From a virus, in the IMG/VR virus record IMGVR_UViG_3300032087_004624, positions 1 to 37,476 of that record: a DNA stretch of 37,476 bases. One strand, 5' to 3'. The first letter of the stretch is position 1; every line of letters starts with the position of its first letter. Made by a program: the position numbers and the translations under genes. Under the pieces are notes generated by a model that saw nothing but the letters and a program-made list of their open reading frames with translations, made no database searches and had not been told where the DNA came from. Positions 15,500 to 22,058 of this stretch are shown piece by piece.

Positions 15500-16461
15500 T
15501 GTTCCTCCACTTGTAAAATTGATTGTGCAATGAAGTAAGGTATTTGCGGTACTAAACTATTTCCTAGTCCTTTAAGTCTGTCCACCCTATTGGGTATCCC
15601 ATGAGCCACTCTACCCAGTTCGGGTTCAATGTCCCACCAGTTTTGTCCTTGTTGTCCGTGTGCTGCACTGTTACGTCCAAAGTGTCTCTGCTGACTTTCC
15701 CATTCCTTATTCTGCCTCCTATGTATCCTCCCTTGCCGTCCCTCGATGTTGGTGTCGGCCATAGTTTCGCCTCTTTTGATAGACTCTGTTGTTTCGCTGT
15801 GTCCATGTTTTTCCAATCCGAGTTCAACGGAGTCGGCCAAAGTCTCTTCTCCCTTACTTGATCGGCTAATCGTATCTGTATCTGCTGACCGCTCGGTCGT
15901 TTCAAGTGGCCCGCGTCTAGTGCTTTCTGTATTCCCGGTAGGTTCGATCCGCCCGCCATGTTGTCTGGCGTTCGCCACAATCCAGATTCTTTCTCTTTGG
16001 TGTTTTGCACCGACGCTCGAAGCTGAAATACTAAATGTCCTTGCGGAGTAACCTTCACTTTCCAAGTTCTCGAGTACGGTGTCGAGACCGAGTTTAATGT
16101 GTCCACTAACGTTTTCTCCAATAACCCAAGACGGTCTGAGTTCTTTGATAAGTCTAAAATACTCTGGCCAGAGGTGTCTCGGATCTTCTTCACCTTTTTT
16201 TCTACCTGCGACGGAGAAAGGTTGGCAAGGGTATCCACCTGTGATGATGTCGATAGGCCCAATTCCATCTGCTTTAAGTCTTTCATAGTTTAACTCCTTT
16301 ATATCTTCATATTGTTTAACGCTTGGCCATTGTTTTTTTAAAACTTTTTTTGAATACTTATCAATATCACAAAACGCTACTGTTTCAAAACCACCCGTGG
16401 CTTCTAGTCCTAAACTGAAGCCACCGATACCACTAAATAAATCTAAGTGTTTTAATTTCAT
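15493..16461 (-). CDS. C5-cytosine DNA methyltransferase (Dcm type)
   Basis: A 322-residue enzyme. Motif I is LDLFSGIGGFSLGL (residues 6-19), motif IV GGYPCQPFSVAG with catalytic Cys79, motif VI ENV (116-118), motif VIII QRERIWIVA (155-163), and motifs IX/X RLKGLGNSLVPQ near 295-306. It transfers methyl from S-adenosylmethionine to cytosine C5, probably protecting phage DNA from host restriction. The part between motifs VIII and IX (about 165-285), where target recognition should lie, is unusually hydrophilic and low in complexity (many E, R, T, S, G), with repeated ADT/ADS. That stretch also encodes another protein in a second frame (15564-16286). Its own ribosome site is weak. No cognate restriction enzyme is adjacent. 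Confidence 0.92.
   Translation of the reverse strand: MKLKHLDLFSGIGGFSLGLEATGGFETVAFCDIDKYSKKVLKKQWPSVKQYEDIKELNYERLKADGIGPIDIITGGYPCQPFSVAGRKKGEEDPRHLWPEYFRLIKELRPSWVIGENVSGHIKLGLDTVLENLESEGYSARTFSISASSVGAKHQRERIWIVANARQHGGRIEPTGNTESTRRGPLETTERSADTDTISRSSKGEETLADSVELGLEKHGHSETTESIKRGETMADTNIEGRQGRIHRRQNKEWESQQRHFGRNSAAHGQQGQNWWDIEPELGRVAHGIPNRVDRLKGLGNSLVPQIPYFIAQSILQVEEQC
15564..16286 (-). CDS. Overlapping gene nested in the methyltransferase: WPTP/GWT-type phage protein
   Basis: A 240-residue reading frame wholly inside the methyltransferase gene, same strand, other frame. Its ATG (16286) is preceded by AAAGGAGTTAAACT, matching this phage's best ribosome sites and stronger than that of the methyltransferase itself. 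The protein has tryptophan motifs LWRTPDN (103-109), LWPTPLNSD (149-157) and LWPTPTSRD (175-183), and ends LNPNWVEWLMG then YPIGWTDLKD (220-240). I recognise this pattern from phage proteins usually called hypothetical and often found near C5-methyltransferases. The WPTP codons are the same bases that give ADT/ADS repeats in the methyltransferase. Function is unknown; a partner or specificity role for the methyltransferase is inference. Confidence 0.75.
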   Translation of the reverse strand: MKDLKQMELGLSTSSQVDTLANLSPSQVEKKVKKIRDTSGQSILDLSKNSDRLGLLEKTLVDTLNSVSTPYSRTWKVKVTPQGHLVFQLRASVQNTKEKESGLWRTPDNMAGGSNLPGIQKALDAGHLKRPSGQQIQIRLADQVREKRLWPTPLNSDWKNMDTAKQQSLSKEAKLWPTPTSRDGKGGYIGGRIRNGKVSRDTLDVTVQHTDNKDKTGGTLNPNWVEWLMGYPIGWTDLKD

Positions 16462-16736
16462 ATGCCTATCTTCACATTGTTTTTAGCATACCACTCTTCT
16501 AATTTCTTTTTCGGGTCTTGTAATTTAGAAGAACCTTCTCCAGGTTTTAGATCTCTTAGTTTTTTTAATTTACGTTTTTCTTGTTTTTCCCAAACAGCTT
16601 TTAGCCATTTAGTTGTTTCTTCTTTCATTGGTATGTAAGTGTAATCACCTTTTTTATCGAGAGCGATATCCCATTCTTTATCTTCTAAAGCAATGCACTT
16701 TAAAATGTAATCGTATATTTCTTTTGATAGTTTCAT
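16458..16736 (-). CDS. Small basic protein of the replication operon, function unknown
   Basis: A 92-residue, lysine/glutamate-rich helical protein (MKLSKEIYDYILKCIALEDK at the N terminus, a basic segment EKQEKRKLKKLRDLKPGEGS in the middle). No family recognised. It has a perfect ribosome site (AAAGGAGTTCGA) and is the first gene behind the promoter at 16760-16788. Its stop overlaps the methyltransferase start (ATGA), so it may feed ribosomes to that gene, whose own site is weak. A nucleic-acid-binding role is suggested only by charge. Confidence 0.65.
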   Translation of the reverse strand: MKLSKEIYDYILKCIALEDKEWDIALDKKGDYTYIPMKEETTKWLKAVWEKQEKRKLKKLRDLKPGEGSSKLQDPKKKLEEWYAKNNVKIGI

Positions 16737-16759
16737 TCGAACTCCTTTGTTATAAATAA

Positions 16760-16788
16760 GTTATAACATATTATAATCCACAAGTCAA
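16760..16788 (-). promoter_or_regulatory. Sigma70-like promoter with AAGTTATAAC motif
   Basis: On the minus strand TTGACT (16788-16783) is followed after 17 bases by TATAAC (16765-16760). The -10 is embedded in AAGTTATAAC (plus 16758-16767), and a second GTTATAA lies at 16749-16755. It drives 16736 and, by operon structure, methyltransferase, helicase, polymerase and endonuclease. It is one of the clearest promoters in the window. Confidence 0.6.
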
Positions 16789-16793
16789 ACAAT

Positions 16794-18299
16794 TTAAAAT
16801 GGTACTTCATCTTCTTGATCCTTGGTTGGTAATGGTGCATTGTCAAAATTAACTGCTGGCATATACCACAAGTGTTCTAGCGCACCCTTTACTCTTTTCT
16901 TTTTACTGCCTCCTTCAAGTTCTCGAATGCGTCCACAAATTTGTGTTTCATTATATTCCGTAAATTTTCTTGATTTTAAAAATGTCTCCAAAGCGCTTAG
17001 TGTAAACCAAGATACATCTTCTTTATCTGTAAAAACTTTATCAATTAAAACTTCGTCAATGGATAATGCTTCACCATTCTCACGCATAAAAGATCTTAGG
17101 TGCTCATCAAATCTACCTTGCTTACTAATTTCTTTTGGCATTGGAATAATGTCACAGCCCTCCAATAAAAAATTTATTTTAGCTGCCCAATCAACTTCTT
17201 TCATTCGTGGTGGTAACTCTGTTAAAACATCCATACATTTTTTTCTAAATCTATTTTGATCATACAAAGTATCTGTATCTAATTCGATACGTTTACCATC
17301 AACATTTAAAAACCAAACGGGTTCATCACTTTCTAATTTTTGTAAGTCTGTTAATTGATGTTGATATGCTGAACCAATACCATGCTTACGTAATTTACAT
17401 TGCACAGGATTACATACCGAACACATTGGTTGATCTTTACACTTGTACTGATAATCTTGTTTTTCATGTTGCTTAATTGTTTTATTAACTTGTTCTATTG
17501 ATAGTTCTGGTTCGAAGTATTGATAATTAAATTTACCAATCTTTGTTTGCCAATTATCGGGAAAAGCTTTTTTTGCATACACTGCATACTGATATAAAAC
17601 TTGATCTCTACCACCTTCAGATATACCCATTGCCATTAATGTTTGAAGACAAGGTGGACCATCGTCTAATTCTTTATTCGTTTCTCTCTTTGCTTTTTTT
17701 CTAGATAATTGCTCTTTAGTAATTGATATTTTTTCTGCTGCATCTAAAAATTGTTCAAGGGTAAGACTAGATCCATCGTCTGCAAATGCATATCGAAAAG
17801 ATTCATCTCCACCAAAGTAAGGTAAATTTAAAAAGTTACCTACGTCTCCTCGTTCGGTGTTAAGACTAATTTGTTTTGGAAAAACTTCTGTGTCTGCATG
17901 ACCGAGATCCGCGGCCCATTCAATTAATTTAGATCGTAATAATTTTGCTGGTACAAATTCTTGTAAGAAAACAAAAATGTGAGCTCCACCACTTTTTGAA
18001 CGACAAACAATTAAAGGTAATTCTAATTTTTTTATTTCGTCGACAATAGACTGATGATCAATAGGATAGGTGTCAACATCAATGCAACCCCATTGACAAG
18101 CACTATCATCATTAATAGGAACAATGCCAAGACTAGGGTCTTTACCAAGTAAATGATTTTCCCAAAGGGTATCTGTAACAATTGCTTTTTTAATAAAAGC
18201 TTTACCACCCTTTTTTCCTTTTTCGTCAAGCTCGCCAGCCACATACTGCCCGTGCGCTCTTTCTAAACCTGTAAATAAACTTTTAAATCTTTTAAACAT
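16794..18299 (-). CDS. Archaeo-eukaryotic-type primase with cysteine cluster
   Basis: A 501-residue protein. The primase/polymerase core has WGCIDVDTYP (metal-binding Asp74 and Asp76), CRSKSGGAHIFVFL (the SxH motif, 102-107), TEVFPKQ near 137 and GNFLNLPYFGG near 153. These match AEP-family primases such as the TOTE-type group. A cysteine cluster CKDQPMCSVCNPVQC near 286-300, followed by KLRKHGIG, looks like an iron-sulfur or zinc site of PriCT-like phage primases. The C-terminal part is helical, and the last residues are EDEVPF, like the tip of bacterial SSB. No Walker motif is present, so it is not a primase-helicase fusion. It makes primers for the polymerase. Its ribosome site can be sequestered in the upstream leader. 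Confidence 0.85.
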   Translation of the reverse strand: MFKRFKSLFTGLERAHGQYVAGELDEKGKKGGKAFIKKAIVTDTLWENHLLGKDPSLGIVPINDDSACQWGCIDVDTYPIDHQSIVDEIKKLELPLIVCRSKSGGAHIFVFLQEFVPAKLLRSKLIEWAADLGHADTEVFPKQISLNTERGDVGNFLNLPYFGGDESFRYAFADDGSSLTLEQFLDAAEKISITKEQLSRKKAKRETNKELDDGPPCLQTLMAMGISEGGRDQVLYQYAVYAKKAFPDNWQTKIGKFNYQYFEPELSIEQVNKTIKQHEKQDYQYKCKDQPMCSVCNPVQCKLRKHGIGSAYQHQLTDLQKLESDEPVWFLNVDGKRIELDTDTLYDQNRFRKKCMDVLTELPPRMKEVDWAAKINFLLEGCDIIPMPKEISKQGRFDEHLRSFMRENGEALSIDEVLIDKVFTDKEDVSWFTLSALETFLKSRKFTEYNETQICGRIRELEGGSKKKRVKGALEHLWYMPAVNFDNAPLPTKDQEDEVPF

Positions 18300-18447
18300 T
18301 TTTGACCTCTCAAAAGTGAAGAGTGCTCAGGAGTTACGGCGAAGTAACTATTACTTTTTTCAATTTCCCGAGCACAATTCACGCGCAAATTACCAACAGT
18401 ACAACGAGGTCAAATCTTTGCCTTGTTAATAACTCACGAACCATTTC
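18300..18447 (-). promoter_or_regulatory. Structured leader with occluded ribosome site and short upstream frame
   Basis: Between the SSB-like stop and the primase ATG the minus-strand RNA can form three stacked helices. P1 pairs TTTGACCTC (18414-18406) with GAGGTCAAA (18309-18301), covering the GAGG of the primase ribosome site. P2 pairs GTGCTCGGGA (18375-18366) with TCCTGAGCAC (18332-18323; one G-U). P3 is GTTAC/GTAAC (18348-18344 with 18337-18333). A 21-codon frame (18444-18379) begins 3 bases after the SSB-like stop, covers the 5' arm of P1 and ends just before P2. Translation-dependent opening of P1 is inference. Confidence 0.5.
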
Positions 18448-19293
18448 TTAAAACTTTACGCCCGTTACTTCCTCTTTTTCTTCAGTAGGAGTAACATCAA
18501 CCATGGAGTCAGAACTAGATGATTGTTCTTCGTCATGATCAGCAGCCACGCCAACATCTCCCTCTTGGAAGGATTTAGCAAAGCTGATGCATTGTTCTAA
18601 GGTTTCTTTTTTCTTAACCATACCTTCTCTTTCAATAACCCATCCGTGAACAGGATTACCTCCAGATGACTCTAAGGTAGAAGTTAATTTATAAACAAAG
18701 CTGTAGCTTGGTGGATTTTGTATAACTCTTTCACCAACTTTTAAAATAGCTGTCTTTTGCATATACAACCACATTCTACTTTTCTTCATTTGCGAAACTT
18801 TCATAGTAATCATAGCTTTTGATAAAGGTAAATCATCTTCATCTAATACAACAACTAAATGATTTGCCACTTCATCAACATAATTACCATTAGGTAGATA
18901 ATTTAAATTGTCATTTGGATCTCTTTTTGTCTTAGACATGATATCCGATGTTGCTGGATGTACGTTGACAGGTGCCTTACTTGTACCTTGTCCTCGTTTT
19001 TCCCACTCAACATAATTTCTATAAAACTCACATGGTATGACACGAATTCCTGTGTCACCATCAAAAGTTTCTTTATTAGCTTTGTTAATAATATTTCCTG
19101 GTCTATTATTTTTTACAGTTTTATCACTGACTTCTGGTGACATTGGTTGTAAAATTTGAAACCTTGGGATTAATATATCTTGTGTAGTAACGTTACTTAA
19201 ACCGTCACCAAGATTTTGCACTATAAGATCTAGCGCGTCGTCATTTATTGCTACCTCTGTTTTCTTTTTAGTAGCTACTTCGTTTTTAGCCAT
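18448..19293 (-). CDS. Phage single-stranded DNA-binding-like protein
   Basis: A 281-residue protein. A short lysine-rich start (MAKNEVATKKKTEVAINDDA) leads into DILIPRFQILQPMSPEVSDK and a beta-rich domain (GIRVIPCEFYRNYVEWEKRG, HLVVVLDEDD, AMITMKVSQMKKSRMWLYMQ). The C terminus is a long acidic tail rich in E, D and S and ends EEVTGVKF. This domain-plus-acidic-tail layout fits the T7 gp2.5-like and related phage SSB families that recruit polymerase and primase, but the match is to a pattern, not to a residue signature. A strong AGGAGG site precedes the ATG. It sits between the primase and another replication-module protein. Confidence 0.6.
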   Translation of the reverse strand: MAKNEVATKKKTEVAINDDALDLIVQNLGDGLSNVTTQDILIPRFQILQPMSPEVSDKTVKNNRPGNIINKANKETFDGDTGIRVIPCEFYRNYVEWEKRGQGTSKAPVNVHPATSDIMSKTKRDPNDNLNYLPNGNYVDEVANHLVVVLDEDDLPLSKAMITMKVSQMKKSRMWLYMQKTAILKVGERVIQNPPSYSFVYKLTSTLESSGGNPVHGWVIEREGMVKKKETLEQCISFAKSFQEGDVGVAADHDEEQSSSSDSMVDVTPTEEKEEVTGVKF

Positions 19294-19301
19294 GCGACCT
19301 C

Positions 19302-19889
19302 CTATTTATTTTTAATTTTAACGTTGTGATAACGAAAAATTCCGAACAACTCTTCAGGAAAAGTTTTACCCTCTCTTGCATAATTTTCGATTGTCTCTCT
19401 GCACCATGCGTCGAGAGTATTCCAAGCTACACCTTGCTTCTCTTGAGGAACAAGGCCTTTGCTAATTAAAAATTCACGAAACTTTTCTGCATCTTCATCT
19501 TGACCTTTACCAAATTGCATTTTTATTTCGTTTTTAATTAGATCTCCAGCACCTAGCGACCGAATGAATTCATATGCTTTATGCATGTTTTCTCTTTTAA
19601 TGTTTGCTCTTAACTTTTCGTCGTATTCAACAAGACTACCATCAGTTAATTTTAAAGAAGTTAAATTTTTTTCTTTTAAGTATGTGCCAATTGTTGCACT
19701 TAAATTTTGTATTTCTTGCGTTGCTTCTTCAGCAGCTTTTTCATGTAATTGTTTTTGTTCTTTTGTTTCTACTAATTTTTTACAAAGAGCCCCAATGTCT
19801 GATAAGCCTTCTCCATCAAGGTCTTTTAATTTTTGATCAACAGCCTGTGTTGCAAGTGTGTCAAGTATAGAATCTAAATCTTTGGGCAT
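19302..19889 (-). CDS. Conserved phage replication-module protein, function unknown
   Basis: A 195-residue protein: a helical, probably coiled-coil N terminus (QAVDQKLKDLDGEGLSDIGA, then KEQKQLHEKAAEEATQEIQN), a short beta segment (LTSLKLTDGSLVEYDEKLRA), then AYEFIRSLGAGDLIKNEIKM followed by QFGKGQDEDAEKF, and a C-terminal LPxDLF-like end (FPEELFGIFRYHNVKIKNK). I know this layout from phage proteins encoded next to SSB-like genes; no activity has been assigned that I can name. Its ribosome site (ATAAGGAGTTACG) is excellent. It is the promoter-proximal gene of the minus replication unit and is co-directional with the SSB-like gene 8 bases downstream. Confidence 0.7.
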   Translation of the reverse strand: MPKDLDSILDTLATQAVDQKLKDLDGEGLSDIGALCKKLVETKEQKQLHEKAAEEATQEIQNLSATIGTYLKEKNLTSLKLTDGSLVEYDEKLRANIKRENMHKAYEFIRSLGAGDLIKNEIKMQFGKGQDEDAEKFREFLISKGLVPQEKQGVAWNTLDAWCRETIENYAREGKTFPEELFGIFRYHNVKIKNK

Positions 19890-20103
19890 CGTAACTCCTT
19901 ATGTTAATCGTTGCAGCTAACAACTTATAACTTCTTTACATGAAAGTATATCTGCTTGTCAACAAAAGAAAAAGGCTAGGAGTCGAGTTCCTAGCCTAAT
20001 TCTTTTAGCCTTGATCTGGGACGAAAGGAGTTACGTAAATAACAGTACCAAATCAATATTACATTTAGTTGTTTTTTATGCATTTTACAACTATAAAGGG
20101 CAA
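19890..20103. promoter_or_regulatory. Divergent early control region
   Basis: This gap separates the minus replication operon from the plus early operon. For the minus strand TTGACA (19962-19957) is followed by a weak -10 (TAAAGA, 18 bases on); AAGTTATAAG (minus strand, within 19922-19932) lies just downstream. A strong hairpin is annotated separately. For the plus strand CGAAAGGAGTTACGTA (20022-20037) is an excellent ribosome site with no start codon behind it. No clear plus-strand promoter pair could be chosen. Confidence 0.4.
19973..19997 (-). terminator. Hairpin with T-rich flank, minus-oriented terminator
   Basis: AGGCTAGGA (19973-19981) pairs with TCCTAGCCT (19989-19997), a perfect 9-bp stem with a 7-base loop. 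On the minus strand the stem is followed by TTTTTCTTTT, a good intrinsic terminator; on the plus strand by AATTCTTTT, weaker. It lies upstream of the minus operon, so it may block readthrough from antisense transcription of the plus operon, or act as an attenuator or insulator. Confidence 0.6.
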
Positions 20104-21588
20104 ATGGAGTTACAATATCGTTTCAAAACGAAACCTTTTGTACATCAGAAAAAAGCATTAGAAGAGTCATGGAGCCGTGACAGTTTTGCTTATTTCATGG
20201 AGATGGGCACAGGTAAATCAAAGGTTTTAATAGATAATATTTGTTTATTATATTTAACAAATAAAATTAAAGGCGCGTTAGTAGTTGCACCTAAAGGTGT
20301 TTATCGTAATTGGAAAGTAGAACAATTACCCGCGCACATGTCACCACTAATTGAAGATTATGATGTGTATGATTGGAATCCTGTGGATACAATTAAAGAA
20401 AAAAAGAGACGTAATGATTTCTTATATAAAGATGGAAATAAATTTAAAATTTTTTTAATGAACGTTGAAGCGTTCTCAAGTGTTAAAGGTAAAAAGATTG
20501 CTGATAAATTTTTACAATTATATCCAGCGATGTTTGCGATCGATGAGTCTACGACGATTAAAAATCCTAAAGCTGCTAGAACTAAAAGTATAATGAAACT
20601 TGGTACACTAGCGAGGTATCGTCGGATCCTGACTGGTTCGCCCGTGACCCGCAGTCCGTTGGATTTATTTTCTCAATGTTATTTCTTGGACCCAAAACAT
20701 TTACAACAACCAAGTTATTGGTCTTTTAAAAATAAATATTGTGTCATGGAAACAGGTTATGCAGCAGATTATACTTATCAAAAAGTTCTTGGCTATCAAC
20801 GTCTTAGTGACCTTACAGGTTTGTTAAATAATTTTTCTTTTCGTGTAAAAAAAGATGACTGTTTAGATCTTCCTCCAAAAACATTTGTTACCAGGGAAGT
20901 ACAAATGAATAAAAAACAAGAAGATGCATATTTACAAATGCAAGCATTACAAATTGCTAGACTAGACTCAGGAGAAGAAACAACGGCTGTTGCAAAACTT
21001 ACAATGATGTTACGTCTGCATCAAATCGCTTGCGGTTTTTTAGTTACCGATGATGATGGCATTGTCGATCTTCATGATGAAAAAGGAATGATCCCAAGAT
21101 TGGAAACATTAATGGATTGTTTAGATGAGATTGATGGTAAAGTTATTATCTGGGCAAACTATCGTCACAACATTGAACACATAGTAAAAGCAATTACAAA
21201 AAAGTATGACAATCATTCTATTGTAGAATCTTTTTATGGAGGAACAAAAGATAAAGAAAGAGTTGACATCATAGAAAAATTTAAAGATCCAAACTCTGAG
21301 CTGCAATATCTTGTCGCCAATCCAAAGACAGGTGGGTACGGTTTAAACTTAACTGTGTCAAAAACAATTATTTATTATTCTAATAATTATGACTTAGAAG
21401 TACGCATTCAATCGGAAGATCGTATTCATCGATATGGCCAAGATCAAAAAACTTTATATGTTGATCTACAATGTGTTGGCACAGTCGATGAACACATAAT
21501 CGCTAATTTGGTAGGAAAAGTCAAGATTTCCAACAAAGTTCTAAATGAACAGTACCGTGATTGGATAAAAGTAATAAAAAAAACTTGA
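20104..21588 (+). CDS. SNF2-family DNA helicase/translocase
   Basis: A 494-residue protein from ATG 20104 (MELQYRFKTKPFVHQKKALE). Upstream in-frame codons have only a TTG start and cross an unrelated ribosome-site sequence, so I reject them. SF2 motifs: FMEMGTGKSKV (Walker A, 35-39), ALVVAPKGVYRNW (Ia), AIDESTTIKNP (motif II, DEST near 146), RILTGSPVTRSP (III), KVIIWANYRHN (IV), TGGYGLNLT near 411 (V) and QSEDRIHRYGQ near 435 (VI). The SNF2 core is complete without accessory domains. Such phage proteins probably remodel DNA-protein complexes or assist recombination. The ribosome site is weak (AAGGG). Confidence 0.88.
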   Translation: MELQYRFKTKPFVHQKKALEESWSRDSFAYFMEMGTGKSKVLIDNICLLYLTNKIKGALVVAPKGVYRNWKVEQLPAHMSPLIEDYDVYDWNPVDTIKEKKRRNDFLYKDGNKFKIFLMNVEAFSSVKGKKIADKFLQLYPAMFAIDESTTIKNPKAARTKSIMKLGTLARYRRILTGSPVTRSPLDLFSQCYFLDPKHLQQPSYWSFKNKYCVMETGYAADYTYQKVLGYQRLSDLTGLLNNFSFRVKKDDCLDLPPKTFVTREVQMNKKQEDAYLQMQALQIARLDSGEETTAVAKLTMMLRLHQIACGFLVTDDDGIVDLHDEKGMIPRLETLMDCLDEIDGKVIIWANYRHNIEHIVKAITKKYDNHSIVESFYGGTKDKERVDIIEKFKDPNSELQYLVANPKTGGYGLNLTVSKTIIYYSNNYDLEVRIQSEDRIHRYGQDQKTLYVDLQCVGTVDEHIIANLVGKVKISNKVLNEQYRDWIKVIKKT

Positions 21589-21612
21589 ATATAAATTATA
21601 AATAGTTATATG
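21585..21612 (+). promoter_or_regulatory. Sigma70-like promoter ahead of the structured leader
   Basis: TTGAAT (21585-21590), just at the helicase gene end, and TATATG (21607-21612) are 16 bases apart; TATGTA at 21609 is an alternative with 18. The start would fall at about 21618-21621, exactly where the closing helix of the leader begins. AT-rich ATAAATTATAAATAGTTAT resembles the motif seen in other early promoters. Confidence 0.45.
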
Positions 21613-21618
21613 TAGTTA

Positions 21619-21705
21619 TAGGTTAGCATAGCGTGAGCCACATGTCCGACTTAGTAATAGTAAGCCGAATTGTGGGGGTAGATATACCACCGAGTTGCTA
21701 ACCTA
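21619..21705 (+). ncRNA. Candidate structured leader RNA (three-way junction)
   Basis: TAGGTTAGCA (21619-21628) pairs perfectly with TGCTAACCTA (21696-21705), a 10-bp closing helix. Inside, CCACA (21638-21642) pairs with TGTGG (21671-21675), enclosing CGACTTA/TAAGCCG (21647-21653 with 21661-21667; one mismatch, 7-base loop); GGTA-GATA-TACC (21677-21688) forms another hairpin. It is not a tRNA: no T-arm precedes the 3' strand. A 19-codon frame (21642-21701) runs through it and stops in the 3' arm of the closing helix. A second hairpin, GGGAA-TTA-TTCCC (21706-21718), sits directly before the ribosome site. No known riboswitch class recognised. Confidence 0.5.
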
Positions 21706-21735
21706 GGGAATTATTCCCGTCGAAAGGAGTTACGT

Positions 21736-21870
21736 ATGACAATGTTACATGGAGTAATAGCTATCATATTAATAGCGGGAATAGTTCTCTACAGACATAC
21801 TTTGCTTTTTGCATTGTTGTTTGGTTTATGGATCGTTTGGAGTAGGGGAGGTTTCGAATGGTTATTATAA
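21736..21870 (+). CDS. 44-residue hydrophobic membrane protein
   Basis: A small frame beginning MTMLHGVIAIILIAGIVLYR, with a second hydrophobic stretch (HTLLFALLFGLWIVWS), ending RGGFEWLL. Two short transmembrane segments with a charged turn, or one hairpin, are likely. It has the strongest ribosome site of the early region (CGAAAGGAGTTACGT) and is the first gene behind the structured leader. It overlaps the next gene by 13 bases. A holin-like, exclusion or membrane-modulating role cannot be told apart from sequence. Confidence 0.65.
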   Translation: MTMLHGVIAIILIAGIVLYRHTLLFALLFGLWIVWSRGGFEWLL

Positions 21871-22058
21871 GCTGGCAGTCAGGAATAAATTCTATTCATC
21901 CAGGTTCAACGGTTGATTATCAGCCGTTACCGATGACGGAAGAATTATTTTTAAATCGCCAACAGAATCTTATTAATGCGATGTTAGGTGCTGATGATAT
22001 TGAATTTAGAATAATCTATTTTCATAAACTACAGGAGCTCATGCGCCGTGTCCCGTGA
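21858..22058 (+). CDS. Small early protein, function unknown
   Basis: A 66-residue protein starting MVIISWQSGINSIHPGSTVD and continuing to EELFLNRQQNLINAMLGADD, then a helix ending LQELMRRVP. No family recognised and no membrane segment. It is preceded by AGGGGAGG-like sequence at a suitable distance, starts inside the 44-residue membrane gene and overlaps the next gene by 11 bases. It is one of a chain of tightly overlapping early genes, typical for host-takeover functions, but that role is not shown. Confidence 0.6.
   Translation: MVIISWQSGINSIHPGSTVDYQPLPMTEELFLNRQQNLINAMLGADDIEFRIIYFHKLQELMRRVP

Noticed and set aside
15601-16051. Plus-strand frames across the methyltransferase
   Set aside because: They lie antisense to two overlapping sense frames; no ribosome site and no recognisable protein pattern.
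16822-17259. A 145-codon plus-strand frame across the primase gene
   Set aside because: Antisense shadow; serine/phenylalanine-rich product, no ribosome site, opposite to the operon.
20011-20103. N-terminal extension of the SNF2 helicase to a TTG at 20011
   Set aside because: Crosses a ribosome-site sequence, encodes an unlikely stretch, and the family start fits ATG 20104.
21619-21705. tRNA gene
   Set aside because: Size and closing helix are tRNA-like, but no 5-bp T-arm with 7-base loop precedes the 3' strand and no anticodon arm fits.
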